A stretch of 64,000 nt of DNA, from the NCBI GenBank assembly GCA_907163345.1, contig CAJQUN010000456.1:62001-126000 (forward strand), read 5' to 3'. Below, piece after piece: positions 30,907-41,439 of the stretch. This stretch comes from Haberlea rhodopensis. Its lineage: Eukaryota > Streptophyta > Magnoliopsida > Lamiales > Gesneriaceae. The notes under the pieces were generated by a model. The model made no database searches and was not told the DNA's origin. It worked only from the letters and a program-made list of their open reading frames with translations. The first letter of the stretch is position 1. Each line of letters opens with the position of its first letter. A program made the position numbers and the translations under genes.

Positions 30907-33399
30907 ATGTCGATTCAAATATTATTATATTGTGGAGGTAATATATTACAGGATTTGGATACCATTAGATATGATCGTGGTCCAATAAGAGTTACCACAA
31001 TATCTCGCACAATTAATTTTATGCAGTTGTTGACCGAAATATATAATATCACGGGCATCGATGGCAACCAGTTTCTTCTGAAAATACATGTAAGACATAT
31101 GTTTAGAGATTATGCCGGGGTACGACAGACAATTTTGCCAATCGATAATGATTATAATTTAGCATGGCTATTGGATTCAGAACAAGGTCTTAGTTGCTTG
31201 GAACTTTACATAGAAACGGAACAAAGAAACTATGATTATATTCCAGAAAATGTAGATTGTTTGCCTGTAGTTGCAGAACGACCGACTGTCTCCGGTAGAC
31301 ACCACGATGACGATCCAATAGATGCTGATGTTATTGCTCCTGAGCCACTAGCAGACAGTTTCGCTGAATTGGGAAATGATATTCAGTCAGAACCAGATGA
31401 TATTCCGTCCGAGGATGATGCTGATGACGATGAGGTTGACATTTGTGTCATGTCAGAAACAATTGCAGATGAAGATGAAGGGGTCCCAATCACCCAGGAA
31501 GTGTCAGTTAATGTACCGGAGACAACCACGACAACTAGTCATGTCCTTTATCCAACAATTCCATTCTTCTCAATGACACATCCTGAAGTATTTGCAGACT
31601 CAGTAGACATTCCAACAGGTAAATGGGGTAGTTATTACGATTACTCCAAAGGGGATCTGCATGTAGATATGGTCTTCAAAAATAAAGCACATCTGCAGGC
31701 AGCTGTGAAGGATTACTCTGTACGTGTTGCAAAACGAGAGTACCGCGTTGTGAAAAGTACAAAAACATTGTGGAAAGTTGTGTGCAAACACAGTACAGAA
31801 GATGCACCTTGTAGATGGTACATGCGCGCCTCGTTGAAGAAGAAAGTTGGATTATTCAAAATAAACAAATATGGAGGTTCTCACACCTGCCTTTTGAGTG
31901 AGCTGTCTATCGATCATGCAAATTTGGACAAAAACATGATTGCTAGCTTGTTAGTGGGAATTGTTCGGCGTGATCCAGCTTTCGAGATAAAGTATGTAAT
32001 TCAAACAGTCAAAGACAAATATGGATTTGAGATCTCTTATGCAAAAGGATGGTTTAGTTTGCGACGTGCTGTTGAGAAAGTGTATGGGACATGGGAGAGC
32101 TCCGTTCAGAAACTGCCTTACTATACGGGAGCTTTGCAAAAATGGAATCCCGGCACCGTCATTGAGTGGGTTCACCTTGACAATGCCAGACCAAGAGAGA
32201 AGACATTGAATTACGTGTTCTGGGCCTTCCGACCATGTGTAGAAGGATTTCAACATTGCCGCCGGGTAATAAGCGTGGATGGAACACATCTGTATACGAA
32301 ATATCAACATAAGATGTTGATTGCCGTGACAATGGACGCTAATAATCAAGTGTTACCTTTGGCATTTGCAATTGTTGACGAAGAAAAGTTTCTGTCATGG
32401 AGATGGTTTTTGGAGATGATAAGCCAGCATATTGTGAGAAGATCTGAGGGTGGTGCATGTTTGATTTCTGATCGTCATCCGGGCCTCATTGCAGCAGCCG
32501 ATTGTATTCCTGACTTCAAATCACCGCGTGGAGTACATCGATTTTGTTTGAGACATGTTTGCTCAAACTTTAATAGTCGTTTCAAATCCGTTCATTTGAA
32601 AGACTTATGTTGGAGAGCGGGATCAGAAAATCAACTCACAAAATTTGATCGCACAATGGAAGAGATAAAACTTATAGAGCCAAGGGCTTTTGATTACTTG
32701 AGTCGTATCGATAAGTGTCAATGGTCTCTTGCTCATGACGGAGGCTGGCGTTGTGGTATCATGACCACAAATATGTCAGAATGCATAAATGGAGTTTTGA
32801 AAGGTGCTCGTCGGCTTCCAATCACCGCCATTGTGCAATTAACTTTTGATCGTTGTGTACTATATTTTGTCGAACGGATTAAGAAGATGAAGCGAATGAT
32901 TGAAAATAATCAAGAATGGCCAGATTCTGTGTTGGAAAGATATGGTCGTGCCGACTATCATTCCATCCATCATGATGTCCAGATATTCGATCGTAGACAC
33001 CTTACAGCTTCTGTTATCACAAGAGTACGACCAGGACGTGGGGGTAACACCCATGTTGTGCATCTAAAATCAGGAGAATGTTCTTGTGGAAAATGGAAAG
33101 AGTTCGGAATACCTTGCTCACATGTGATCCAAGTTTGTCGAAAGTATGGCCTAAATGCAAAAACATTTGTGAAGGCATATTACAATATGAATGAATATTG
33201 GAGCACATATCAAGGGCAGTTCGAACCAATATGGGGGGAGGAGTATTGGGACACCCCATCTTTTGAGTTGTACCATAACTCCACTCTGCGAAAAACCAGA
33301 AGAGTGGGTCGAGATCGAACAACGCGCATTCAGAATGAGATGGACTGGCCAGAAGCCCGTGCAAGACGACAAATGGCTTCATCTTCTCGAAATCAATAA
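30907..33399 (+). CDS. MuDR/MULE transposase
   Basis: An intact 830-residue frame in a single coding exon. Residues about 1-95 form an N-terminal module of the kind found before MuDR transposases, followed by a long acidic linker (about 110-210). Residues about 248-330 match the MuDR DNA-binding region, with conserved Cys and His (VVCKHSTEDAPCRWY, GGSHTC). The MULE DDE catalytic region follows: SVDGTHL with Asp 458, SDRHPG with Asp 522 and NMSECINGV with Glu 625 as candidate catalytic residues. A SWIM zinc finger ends the domain set, with CSCGKWKEF-IPCSHV giving C725, C727, C737 and H739. The enzyme should bind the element's terminal repeats and catalyse excision and insertion. No stop or frameshift is seen. 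It converges on the PMD gene. Confidence 0.95.
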   Translation: MSIQILLYCGGNILQDLDTIRYDRGPIRVTTISRTINFMQLLTEIYNITGIDGNQFLLKIHVRHMFRDYAGVRQTILPIDNDYNLAWLLDSEQGLSCLELYIETEQRNYDYIPENVDCLPVVAERPTVSGRHHDDDPIDADVIAPEPLADSFAELGNDIQSEPDDIPSEDDADDDEVDICVMSETIADEDEGVPITQEVSVNVPETTTTTSHVLYPTIPFFSMTHPEVFADSVDIPTGKWGSYYDYSKGDLHVDMVFKNKAHLQAAVKDYSVRVAKREYRVVKSTKTLWKVVCKHSTEDAPCRWYMRASLKKKVGLFKINKYGGSHTCLLSELSIDHANLDKNMIASLLVGIVRRDPAFEIKYVIQTVKDKYGFEISYAKGWFSLRRAVEKVYGTWESSVQKLPYYTGALQKWNPGTVIEWVHLDNARPREKTLNYVFWAFRPCVEGFQHCRRVISVDGTHLYTKYQHKMLIAVTMDANNQVLPLAFAIVDEEKFLSWRWFLEMISQHIVRRSEGGACLISDRHPGLIAAADCIPDFKSPRGVHRFCLRHVCSNFNSRFKSVHLKDLCWRAGSENQLTKFDRTMEEIKLIEPRAFDYLSRIDKCQWSLAHDGGWRCGIMTTNMSECINGVLKGARRLPITAIVQLTFDRCVLYFVERIKKMKRMIENNQEWPDSVLERYGRADYHSIHHDVQIFDRRHLTASVITRVRPGRGGNTHVVHLKSGECSCGKWKEFGIPCSHVIQVCRKYGLNAKTFVKAYYNMNEYWSTYQGQFEPIWGEEYWDTPSFELYHNSTLRKTRRVGRDRTTRIQNEMDWPEARARRQMASSSRNQ

Positions 33400-33579
33400 A
33401 TAATTTTATGTGTAATTTATTGTAAATTTATTTTGTAAATGATTTTACGTTATTGTGAAAATTGGTTGTTTGTCTATCACACTATTTTAGTATATGTTCA
33501 ATTGCTCACAAAACAACATTGTTCAATATGTCAAAAAAATATCAAATATCAAATATTTACAAAAGAAAGACAACAAATA

Positions 33580-33583
33580 TCAT

Positions 33584-33625
<42 letters not shown>

Positions 33626-35911
33626 GGCCTCGTCTGTAAATTTCCTCCGGTACCACAAGGAGGAGGAATGATCTCTCTGCGAACTCTCTGCCTCCTATCC
33701 ACAGGTACATCAGTAGGTGGTCGATATGGTGTGAACTGTGGAAATGCAACAGGTGATACATCAAAATCGAGGCCCGCAGATGTGGTATATGATTGTGGAA
33801 ATTCATATCCCACATCTGTACCCTGCTGTGTGTACATCGGAGCATACGGAGTGAATGGTGAAGGATCATACATCTGCGGCTGCGGGACATAATAACCAGT
33901 AAAAGATGTAGATGGACCTGCCCCATCTGTCGGTATAGGTGTATACGTAGATGGACCTGCCTCATCTGTCGAGAAAGGTGTATACATAGAAGGCCCTGCG
34001 ATATCAGTCTGTACTGGTTCTTCATCAGGCTCGTGAACTTCTTCGTCTGGTGGGAAGTTTCTGTCTCGTCGTTCACGAGCCACTTGCATCACATCCTGCG
34101 CTATTGCCCTATGATGATCTCTCATCGACTCCATATACGTGCTAACAGATTCTCCCTCAGCAGGATAGCGGTCGCAACTAACACTTAACTGTTGCATCTG
34201 ATCAAGCTGAAAAGTGAATAACAATAATTACATGTTCAATCTATAAATCCATATGACATATTCTACAAAACAAAGTTTGAATATATTTACTTACCACATG
34301 ATGCCACGCTGGGCCGTCACCGTGTTGGTATCCGGTCTGTACAAATTGCCTTTGATGGCCAATATATCTGCGGGTGACTCGGTCATACCACTCACTATAT
34401 CCAACCACTACTGCACAATATAGTGGTCTGTCCACACATAAATCACCTGCCATCTCCCATTTCTGCACGTATCCAATATGATGTGCACTCCAATCCTTGT
34501 TCATACTTCCTCTTCGATCAACAGAATGCAATTTATCATCCCTTGATTGTGGATCTGTGGGGATGTCTTGGAGCATTCCAAATTGACGAAGAACCCTATC
34601 AGGACGGTGCATCTCAACAATTTCATAACAAATTAATGGGCCGGCATATGTCCATAACTGGTGGCTCAGATGCTCAGTACACTCATCAGGGTATGGCTGC
34701 CAATTAAACTACAAATACAAAATTGGATTAAAATAATATAAACAACATTATTAACTTTCATAACAAACACAACTAATATACTGCTTACTTGAGTTGATGG
34801 CTGCTCATCAAGAATGTCCCTAATGATACGTACAGAATGCCTCCCTGTTTCCGTGAACCTTAAATGGCATGTCCACCTGAAAAAAACACATTTACAAAAT
34901 CTATAAATATATTTAAACATATAAAATAGCACAAAACATAAAAACATTATTACCTTGCACCATATGGAGCAGCAGGTAAGATATTCTCCTCATTGATAAT
35001 TATTGGGCCAGTGTCGAATCTAGCATCACCCAGTTGAGGAGTTAAACCAGGTAATCTTGACCATGCCCAAATCTAAAATATTATCAGGAATAATATCAGC
35101 TATTATGACGACAATAATATTTCAAACATTTGAAAAGTGTTAATGTAAAGTTTACCTGTACGACCTGTAATGCACCACCGATCACTTTTTTGCCTCTCAT
35201 CGAGGAAGTGCATAACTCACGGTACAAATATGCCAATACGGCACTCCCCCAACTATAACTACCAACTAAATGAATATTCTCTATCATATGTAAATATAAT
35301 AACTTTACAGTATTGCCGGACGAATCAGGAAACAAAATTCCACCAAACATCAATAACACACAGCCCCTAGTATAACGGACTACATCTTCTTCCGTACTGT
35401 GCTCAGTAAGAGCATTATTCACCAAATGATTGTTTATGGCAGATAAAAATAACTTTGCACCTTTAAAGTGTGCAGTATCCGGTACAAATCCCAAAAGCAT
35501 ATGGCAATATGCTTGCCAGTCAGGTATACTCCTATCATAATCAATACCGGATACTACATTACCATCTACTGGCAATGCCCATATAACTGCAATGTCTTGC
35601 ATTGTGATGGTCGCCTCTCCGGATCTAAGATGGAAAGTATGTGTTTCACGGCGCCATATCTCAGCTAAAGCCGTGATGAGGTGAAAGTCAAGTGTAATTC
35701 TACCAGACCTATAAACACCATAAAAACCAAAACTGTCCAACAAACTCGCAACACGAGTATCGAGGGGGCAAAGATCCCAAAAATACTTATCAGGGTTTCT
35801 GCCTCGAAGTGTAGAATCAATATCACCTGCCCAAACAGCTTCAGATCGATGACCTGACTGCAATGATAGCAGATGACTGTCAATCGGTCCTGGTCCTCTT
35901 TGTAAATCCAT
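33580..35911 (-). CDS. Plant mobile domain (PMD/MAIN-like) protein carried by the MULE
   Basis: Five exons on the minus strand join in frame: 35156-35911, 34954-35072, 34789-34876, 34295-34708 and 33580-34206, giving 667 residues. The first about 400 residues match the aminotransferase-like plant mobile domain (PMD) found in MAIN and MAIL1 and in proteins named 'Ser/Thr phosphatase 7 long form homolog'. Visible motifs are HTFHLRSGEATITMQDIAVIWALPVDG, spanning a conserved region near residue 95, and IWAWSRLPGLTP at about 253. The C-terminal part is Pro/Tyr-rich and ends in about eight Arg-Gly pairs encoded by a CGACCA-type hexanucleotide repeat. No phosphatase domain is present. Family members act in nuclear silencing and genome stability; the role of transposon-borne copies is unknown. 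Intact introns show it was not captured by retroposition. Confidence 0.88.
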
Positions 35912-35984
35912 CCTGAAATATTACACAATAAATATCAATATAACAAAATATCAACATGGCAACCACCACCCGCCCCTACCGGTG

Positions 35985-36068
35985 ACAACACGGCAACCGC
36001 CGCCGCCGCCGACGCTGACGCCGCCGCCGCCGCCGACGCCGACGCCGCCGCCGCCGCCGCCGCCGTGC
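35985..36068. repeat. GCC/GAC trinucleotide repeat upstream of the PMD gene
   Basis: About 27 GCC or GAC triplets in the leader of the PMD gene, a strong GC contrast with the AT-rich flanks. Confidence 0.9.
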
Positions 36069-36409
36069 CGGAGTACAAAATTACGGCAAAAACTTAAAAT
36101 TTGTAAATCATCCGACGGTTTGACATTATCTCGAAACTATAACTAATTTTTCAATAAAAACTACCAAACAACAAAATTTAAAAACAACCAACAACATATT
36201 TCAAATTTTACAACTTTCAAAAATTTAAATTCAAACTTGTAATGTTACCTGAAATTCAAAAATGTTGAACAAGCAAGCTCCAGAAATGATAAATCACGAT
36301 GATTTTGTAATTTTTGCACAAAAATAAGCAAAGATCTGAGATGAGAATGAGAAATTTCAGAGAAAAGCCGATGAGAAATGAGGAAGAAGAAGAGGGGGGC
36401 GGCGATTTA

Positions 36410-36655
36410 TTTTTATACTGAAGGCGCCATCCAAGATGGCGCCTTCATAAAATATTATTTTTTTATATGAAGGCGCCATCCAAGATGGCGCCTTCAATTA
36501 TTTTTTTTTTCAGCTACAGAAGACGCCATCGCAGATGGCGCCTTCACCTGAAGGCGCCATCTGAGATGGCGTTTTGGGTCATTTTAAAAATGATTTTCAA
36601 ATTCGGATTTTTTGTTAAATGTTTTATTTTTTTCGATTAATTTAATAAAAAAGCC
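36410..36655 (-). repeat. Right terminal inverted repeat of the MULE with GGCGCC palindromes
   Basis: Four or more GAAGGCGCCATC/GATGGCGCCTTC palindromes in the same order as at the left end, followed by the AT-rich tip matching the left tip. Confidence 0.85.
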
Positions 36656-36664
36656 CAGGAAGGC

Positions 36665-38118
36665 ACCTCTTTTGTACTAAAAATAAGCTATATTATATTA
36701 TTTTTATGTTATACGATAATAATAAATAAATAAAAATCAGATGAAAGACAGCTACACATGCCTCCATATATGCATGAGAGGATGAGCATCTGTATGGCAC
36801 CGTAAAGTACATTCACATTTTTCCCTCATCCTCTTCACAAGGTTGGGTACCACTCTCAATTTCTGTCACATTCTTTTGTCTCTGATGATTCAACAATAAA
36901 TACATAATAAGAGGGATTGCTCTTCAATTTTGGGTTGGCTTTCGGTTCTTAGATTTTACAGCCTTGTTTCCAAAAAGCACATTGAATTTGGTCCTCGATT
37001 TTGTGTCAGAAGTGTGTATATATCTGCATTAAGGTACTTTTTCGATCTTTTAATGTCCCTGATCATCAAATTATATCAGATGCTATTGTGTTTTTGTGGG
37101 ACAGATCTTAACTCTGTTCTTTGCGTTGTACCTTTTTTGATGTTAAATTTACAGTGTTCTCTGTTTCTTGTGCTGTTTTATTGAATTTTGCTAAATGGGC
37201 AGCCTCCATTTCCGTGATCTGAGTATTTATTCAATGTTTTGGCTTACAGTCCGAATGACTTTTCTTACTTTTTTGGCAATCAGATCTGATCTGGAGTCTG
37301 GACGAGGCTCTTAAGCTTGTATACATATTTTGATTAAAAGATTGGATCTTTTTTGCAAATTCCATTCTGGTACCCTGTGTTTGGTTTCTGCTTGTTGTTA
37401 GAACATTGGGATATATATATTTTTAAATTTCAGAATGATAGATTGGTTACACTGTTTCTCGACTTAAGTTTTCTTCATCATCTATAAGGCACGATTGAAC
37501 TTTTTTTTCCCTTGCATCGAGTACTTTTGGTTTCTTTTGCATGGTTACGCTAGTTAGGTGAGATTCGTTTATTGGGTTCCTTTTTCTGCATCTTTTGTCA
37601 CCTTAATGGTGAAGAGGGCCCTCAATAATGAGGCTAAAATTCATAAAGATTTTTTGGCACCAGCATTGTGTGAAATTACAAACTACTAGTGACGTTGAAA
37701 GTTTGTCACTTTTTCTAGTTTTCACTTCATATTTTCTTGTCTTGATCACTAGATCTGCATATGTATCATGTTTTGTGACTGTGGGTAATGCTTTTAGCTC
37801 ACATTTAGCTTTAACATCATCGCATTGTAGTTATTTGTTGACCCGGGTAATTTCTGTTTGCATTTGCTGCCAAATTTCTGTGATATTAAGCTATTTAGAA
37901 GTTTATGGTCTTTTTAAACGCTATTCTTGATAGAAATGGATGTCTTTGTTTGCCTTTTTCCTCTATACTTTCTTGAATTTACTTTGTTTTTGTCTGTTCT
38001 ATTGATGATTTGTGAGGATCGGAATAGTTGTCGACATTTCAGGATTATTTTAATCTTAAGTTGCAGCGATATTCATCTTGTCTGCTATACTTGCAGATCT
38101 TAGAGAGATCAAGAAACC
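36665..38118 (+). other. Promoter and 5' leader intron of the methyltransferase gene
   Basis: No separate gene. A first non-coding exon probably lies at about 36840-37034, with a donor-like GCATTAAG|GTACTT. The leader intron (T-rich, about 1 kb) ends at the TTGCAG near 38096, 23 bp before the start codon. Confidence 0.6.
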
Positions 38119-40607
38119 ATGAAGGATAAAGATGGAAAACCAAGTTCTCACCCTAGTAAAAATTCTAGGGCAGTTCCCATGTCGATAATGATAGTCGTGT
38201 TATGTGGATTTTCATTCTATCTCGGTGGAATTTTCTGTTCAGAAAAAGATAGATACGTAGCTAATGATATCAGTAAATCTGTGGAAACATCCAAGGAAGC
38301 GGCCGGAGGGTCTCTTCAACTTAAAGCTGTAACATTTCCCGAATGTGGCCCTGAGTTTCAAGATTACACGCCCTGCACAGATCCGAAGGTGGCTTTTTAA
38401 TATTCGATTCTGAGGTTTTATATTCATTTATCATCGTGCGAATGACATTACGCTTTTGGTTTCTTGCAGAGATGGAAAAAGTACAGTCATCACCGCCTTT
38501 CATTTCTGGAACGGCATTGTCCTCCGGTGTTTGAAAAGAAAGAATGCATAATTCCCCCACCTGATGGTTATAAATTACCGATCAGATGGCCAAAGAGCAG
38601 GGACGAATGTTGGTACAGGTAATATCATTATTCTGTTAAAAAGCCTGATTTTAATGCCTAGTCTTTGCTTTGAATTCGTTGCAATTATGTCAGGTAGCAA
38701 CCTGTGGCTGCCTCTGTAGTACAAGGATTAAAATGTGGCATTTTGGCTGATGTATAGTTTAAAATATTTAACTTATACGATAGTTTTTGATTCAGCTAGG
38801 AATGCTTCATTTCACAAGTTATGCTAAAAATCATACATCTTTAATGATGGGATCTGCACAGGAATGTTCCATATGATTGGATTAACAAACAAAAGTCTAA
38901 TCAACATTGGCTGAAGAAAGAAGGGGAGAAGTTCCTCTTCCCCGGTGGCGGCACAATGTTTCCTAATGGTGTCAGCCCGTACGTTGATTTGATGCAAGAT
39001 TTGATCCCAGGAATGAAAGATGGAACGATCCGAACTGCCATTGATACCGGATGTGGGGTGAGTATGATTTGTATGTTTCTCCCATGAGCTACGTACATCT
39101 GCATTTTGCCATTGCGTATTGAAGTTTTTTCGAACTCAATTTGTACAGGTTGCTAGCTGGGGAGGAGATTTACTTGATCGTGGGATCCTAACTGTCTCTC
39201 TTGCCCCCAGAGATAATCACGAGGCTCAAGTTCAATTTGCTCTAGAACGCGGAATCCCTGCAATTCTTGGTGTCATCTCAACACAACGACTCCCTTTCCC
39301 ATCAAGCTCTTTCGACATGGCACATTGTTCAAGATGCCTTATACCATGGACCGAATTTGGTAATTTCCATTAAAAACTCGAAAAAATCAGAAGTTACAAT
39401 CCTTGCTTCGAGCATGGTTTCTTTATTTGATATTATGAATTTTCAGGTGGAATTTACCTATTAGAGATAAATCGTGTTCTCCGTCCTGGAGGTTTCTGGA
39501 TTCTCTCAGGCCCTCCTGTAAACTACGAGAATCGTTGGAGGGGATGGAATACAACCATCGAAGAGCAGAAATCAGATTATGAAAAGTTGCAAGAATTGCT
39601 TACTTCTATGTGTTTCAAATTGTACAAGAAGAAAGACGACATCGCTGTCTGGCAGAGACTATCTGATAGCAGCTGTTACAATAACCTTGATGCTCCCGAT
39701 ACGTATCCTCCAAAATGTGACGATGGTCTTGAACCCGATTCAGCATGGTACACTCCAATTCGAGCTTGTGTTGTTACTCCTAATCCGAAGTACAAAAAAC
39801 TATCTTTAAAATCGCTCCCCAAATGGCCACAACGGCTACATACTGCCCCTGAACGTGTTTCTGATGCTCGTGGTGGAAGTGATGGTGCTTTCAAGCATGA
39901 TGATAGTAAATGGAAGACACGAGTCAAACACTACAGAAAGTTGCTTCCTGCAATCGGAACGGACAAGGTAAGAAACATCATGGACATGAACACTGTGTAC
40001 GGAGGTTTCGCTGCTGGTTTAGTCGAGTATCCTTCATGGGTCATGAATGTAGTTTCCTCTTACGCTCCAAATACACTTGGTGTGGTGTACGATAGAGGCC
40101 TCATCGGGATGTATCACGACTGGTAACTCACACCTCCTCACTCGAACTTAATGATCGTATCAATACCCACCCAATCGTCTCATTTTTCAACAATGAATCA
40201 TATTTGTCTGTCTTATTAGGTGTGAGGCTTTCTCAACATATCCTCGAACATACGATCTTCTTCATCTAGACGGACTTTTCACTGCCGAAAGTCACAGGTA
40301 AACAAGCAAATATCACATTTCTTATAAAAAATTTCTTCTTATTCAACTATCAAATGGCTTTACCGGAACTATTTGATTTGACAGGTGCGAAATGAAGTAT
40401 GTTTTGCTGGAAATGGATCGAATCCTCCGGCCTAATGGGTATGCTATAGTTCGAGAATCAAGCTATTTTGTGGATGCAGTGGCTACGATAGCTAAAGGGT
40501 TGAGATGGGGTTGTCGTAAAGAAGACACCGAGTATGGTGTTGAATCTGAGAAGATACTGATTTGTCAGAAGAAACTCTGGTATTCCTCAAAGAAAAGTTC
40601 AAGATAA
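38119..40607 (+). CDS. ERD3/PMT21-like S-adenosylmethionine-dependent methyltransferase
   Basis: Seven coding exons join in frame: 38119-38388, 38470-38618, 38862-39057, 39149-39359, 39447-40122, 40220-40297 and 40385-40607, giving 600 residues. A short cytosolic N-terminus is followed by one transmembrane anchor (about 20-42). A luminal domain of the plant putative-methyltransferase family (PF03141) fills the rest. The SAM-binding motif AIDTGCGVASWGG is at about 200-212, a second half-domain motif is NIMDMNTVYGGFAAGL, and conserved blocks such as NVPYDWINKQKSNQHWL and YDLLHLDGLF are present. Proteins of this type (PMT20/PMT21, ERD3) sit in the Golgi and are thought to methylate pectin or other wall polysaccharides. 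The wording matches the ERD3 group closely; the exact paralogue cannot be fixed without alignment. It converges on the BRX-like gene. Confidence 0.94.
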
Positions 40608-41439
40608 TACAGAGATAGTATACAAATTCTGGGTATAAGTTTGTTTTCAGAGAAATCCATGTTTAATTATATATTCTTTATACTACTAAAGCCATATAGT
40701 TATTTGTTCTATGAAAGTGTAGGGTTCAATCCAAATAACATGGTCACTTTTTGCTAGTTTTAGTACCATATTTTTACACTGTATACAAGGCATGTCTTAT
40801 CTCTTGTTGTATGCTACATTGATATTTATAATGATCAAATAAAGACATTACTGAATACTTCATGCAATGTTTTCATTTCTCGATTGAAAAATACATTTTT
40901 TTCTCTCAATTTTATGGCTGCGTCGAATAATTTATTGAATACCCAATAATCATTCAATAATTCACCATCAAATATCAATATTTACTTAAGTAGTTCACTT
41001 TCATATATGATACTATCAAAAGAAAACTTTAAATACCTGTAAAAAGTTTGAGATAGAAAGATCTTCAGACAAAGATTCATGATGTAACAAGTAACAAATA
41101 TAGGTAAATACAGACAAATGACCCCAAAAATAGATTTAACCATAAAAATATGCGTCAGTAGCATTTAAGAAAACAATGCTAATGAGGCAGACGAGATTTA
41201 AATATAAACAATCAGTCATGTAAGCTTGAACAAAAAGTCTTGAAAAAACAAGGTCTAGACTTGAGATAAAACATCAAAACAAAGCAGCAAACCATTGAAA
41301 ATTCTGGTCGGATTTAACCATCCCCTTTAAAAAAACATCTCTAAGTCAAACTATAGATGGATAACATTGTCATCAATTCTCTAACCACGACGATGGTGGT
41401 TAATCGGCCTCATTTGAATTCGTTGATGCTTCTGATGTA
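40608..41439. other. Convergent intergenic space between the methyltransferase and BRX-like genes
   Basis: AT-rich and without a gene. It should hold both 3' untranslated regions; AATAAAG near 40840 is a plausible polyadenylation signal for the plus-strand gene. Confidence 0.5.

Larger units (their letters stand above)
30421..36655. mobile_element. Mutator-like element (MULE) carrying transposase and a plant mobile domain gene
   Basis: The left terminus GGGTTTTTTATTAAATTAAT and the complement of the right terminus GGCTTTTTTATTAAATTAAT agree except at one base. Similarity continues inward for about 200 bp. The 9-bp sequence CAGGAAGGC flanks both ends (30412-30420 and 36656-36664), the target duplication size of Mutator elements. 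The element is 6,235 bp and carries two uninterrupted convergent genes. The terminal repeats contain many GAAGGCGCCATC/GATGGCGCCTTC palindromes. Perfect duplication, intact genes and near-identical tips suggest a recent and possibly still mobile copy. Confidence 0.94.

Noticed and set aside
33439..33892. Plus-strand frames with poly-Thr, His-Asp or Pro-Arg repeats
   Set aside because: Antisense to the RG-coding hexanucleotide repeat of the PMD gene.
33580..35911. Annotation of the PMD gene as a Ser/Thr phosphatase 7 long form
   Set aside because: Database names of that kind come from a fusion; no phosphatase catalytic motif (GDxHG, GNHE) is present in the assembled protein.
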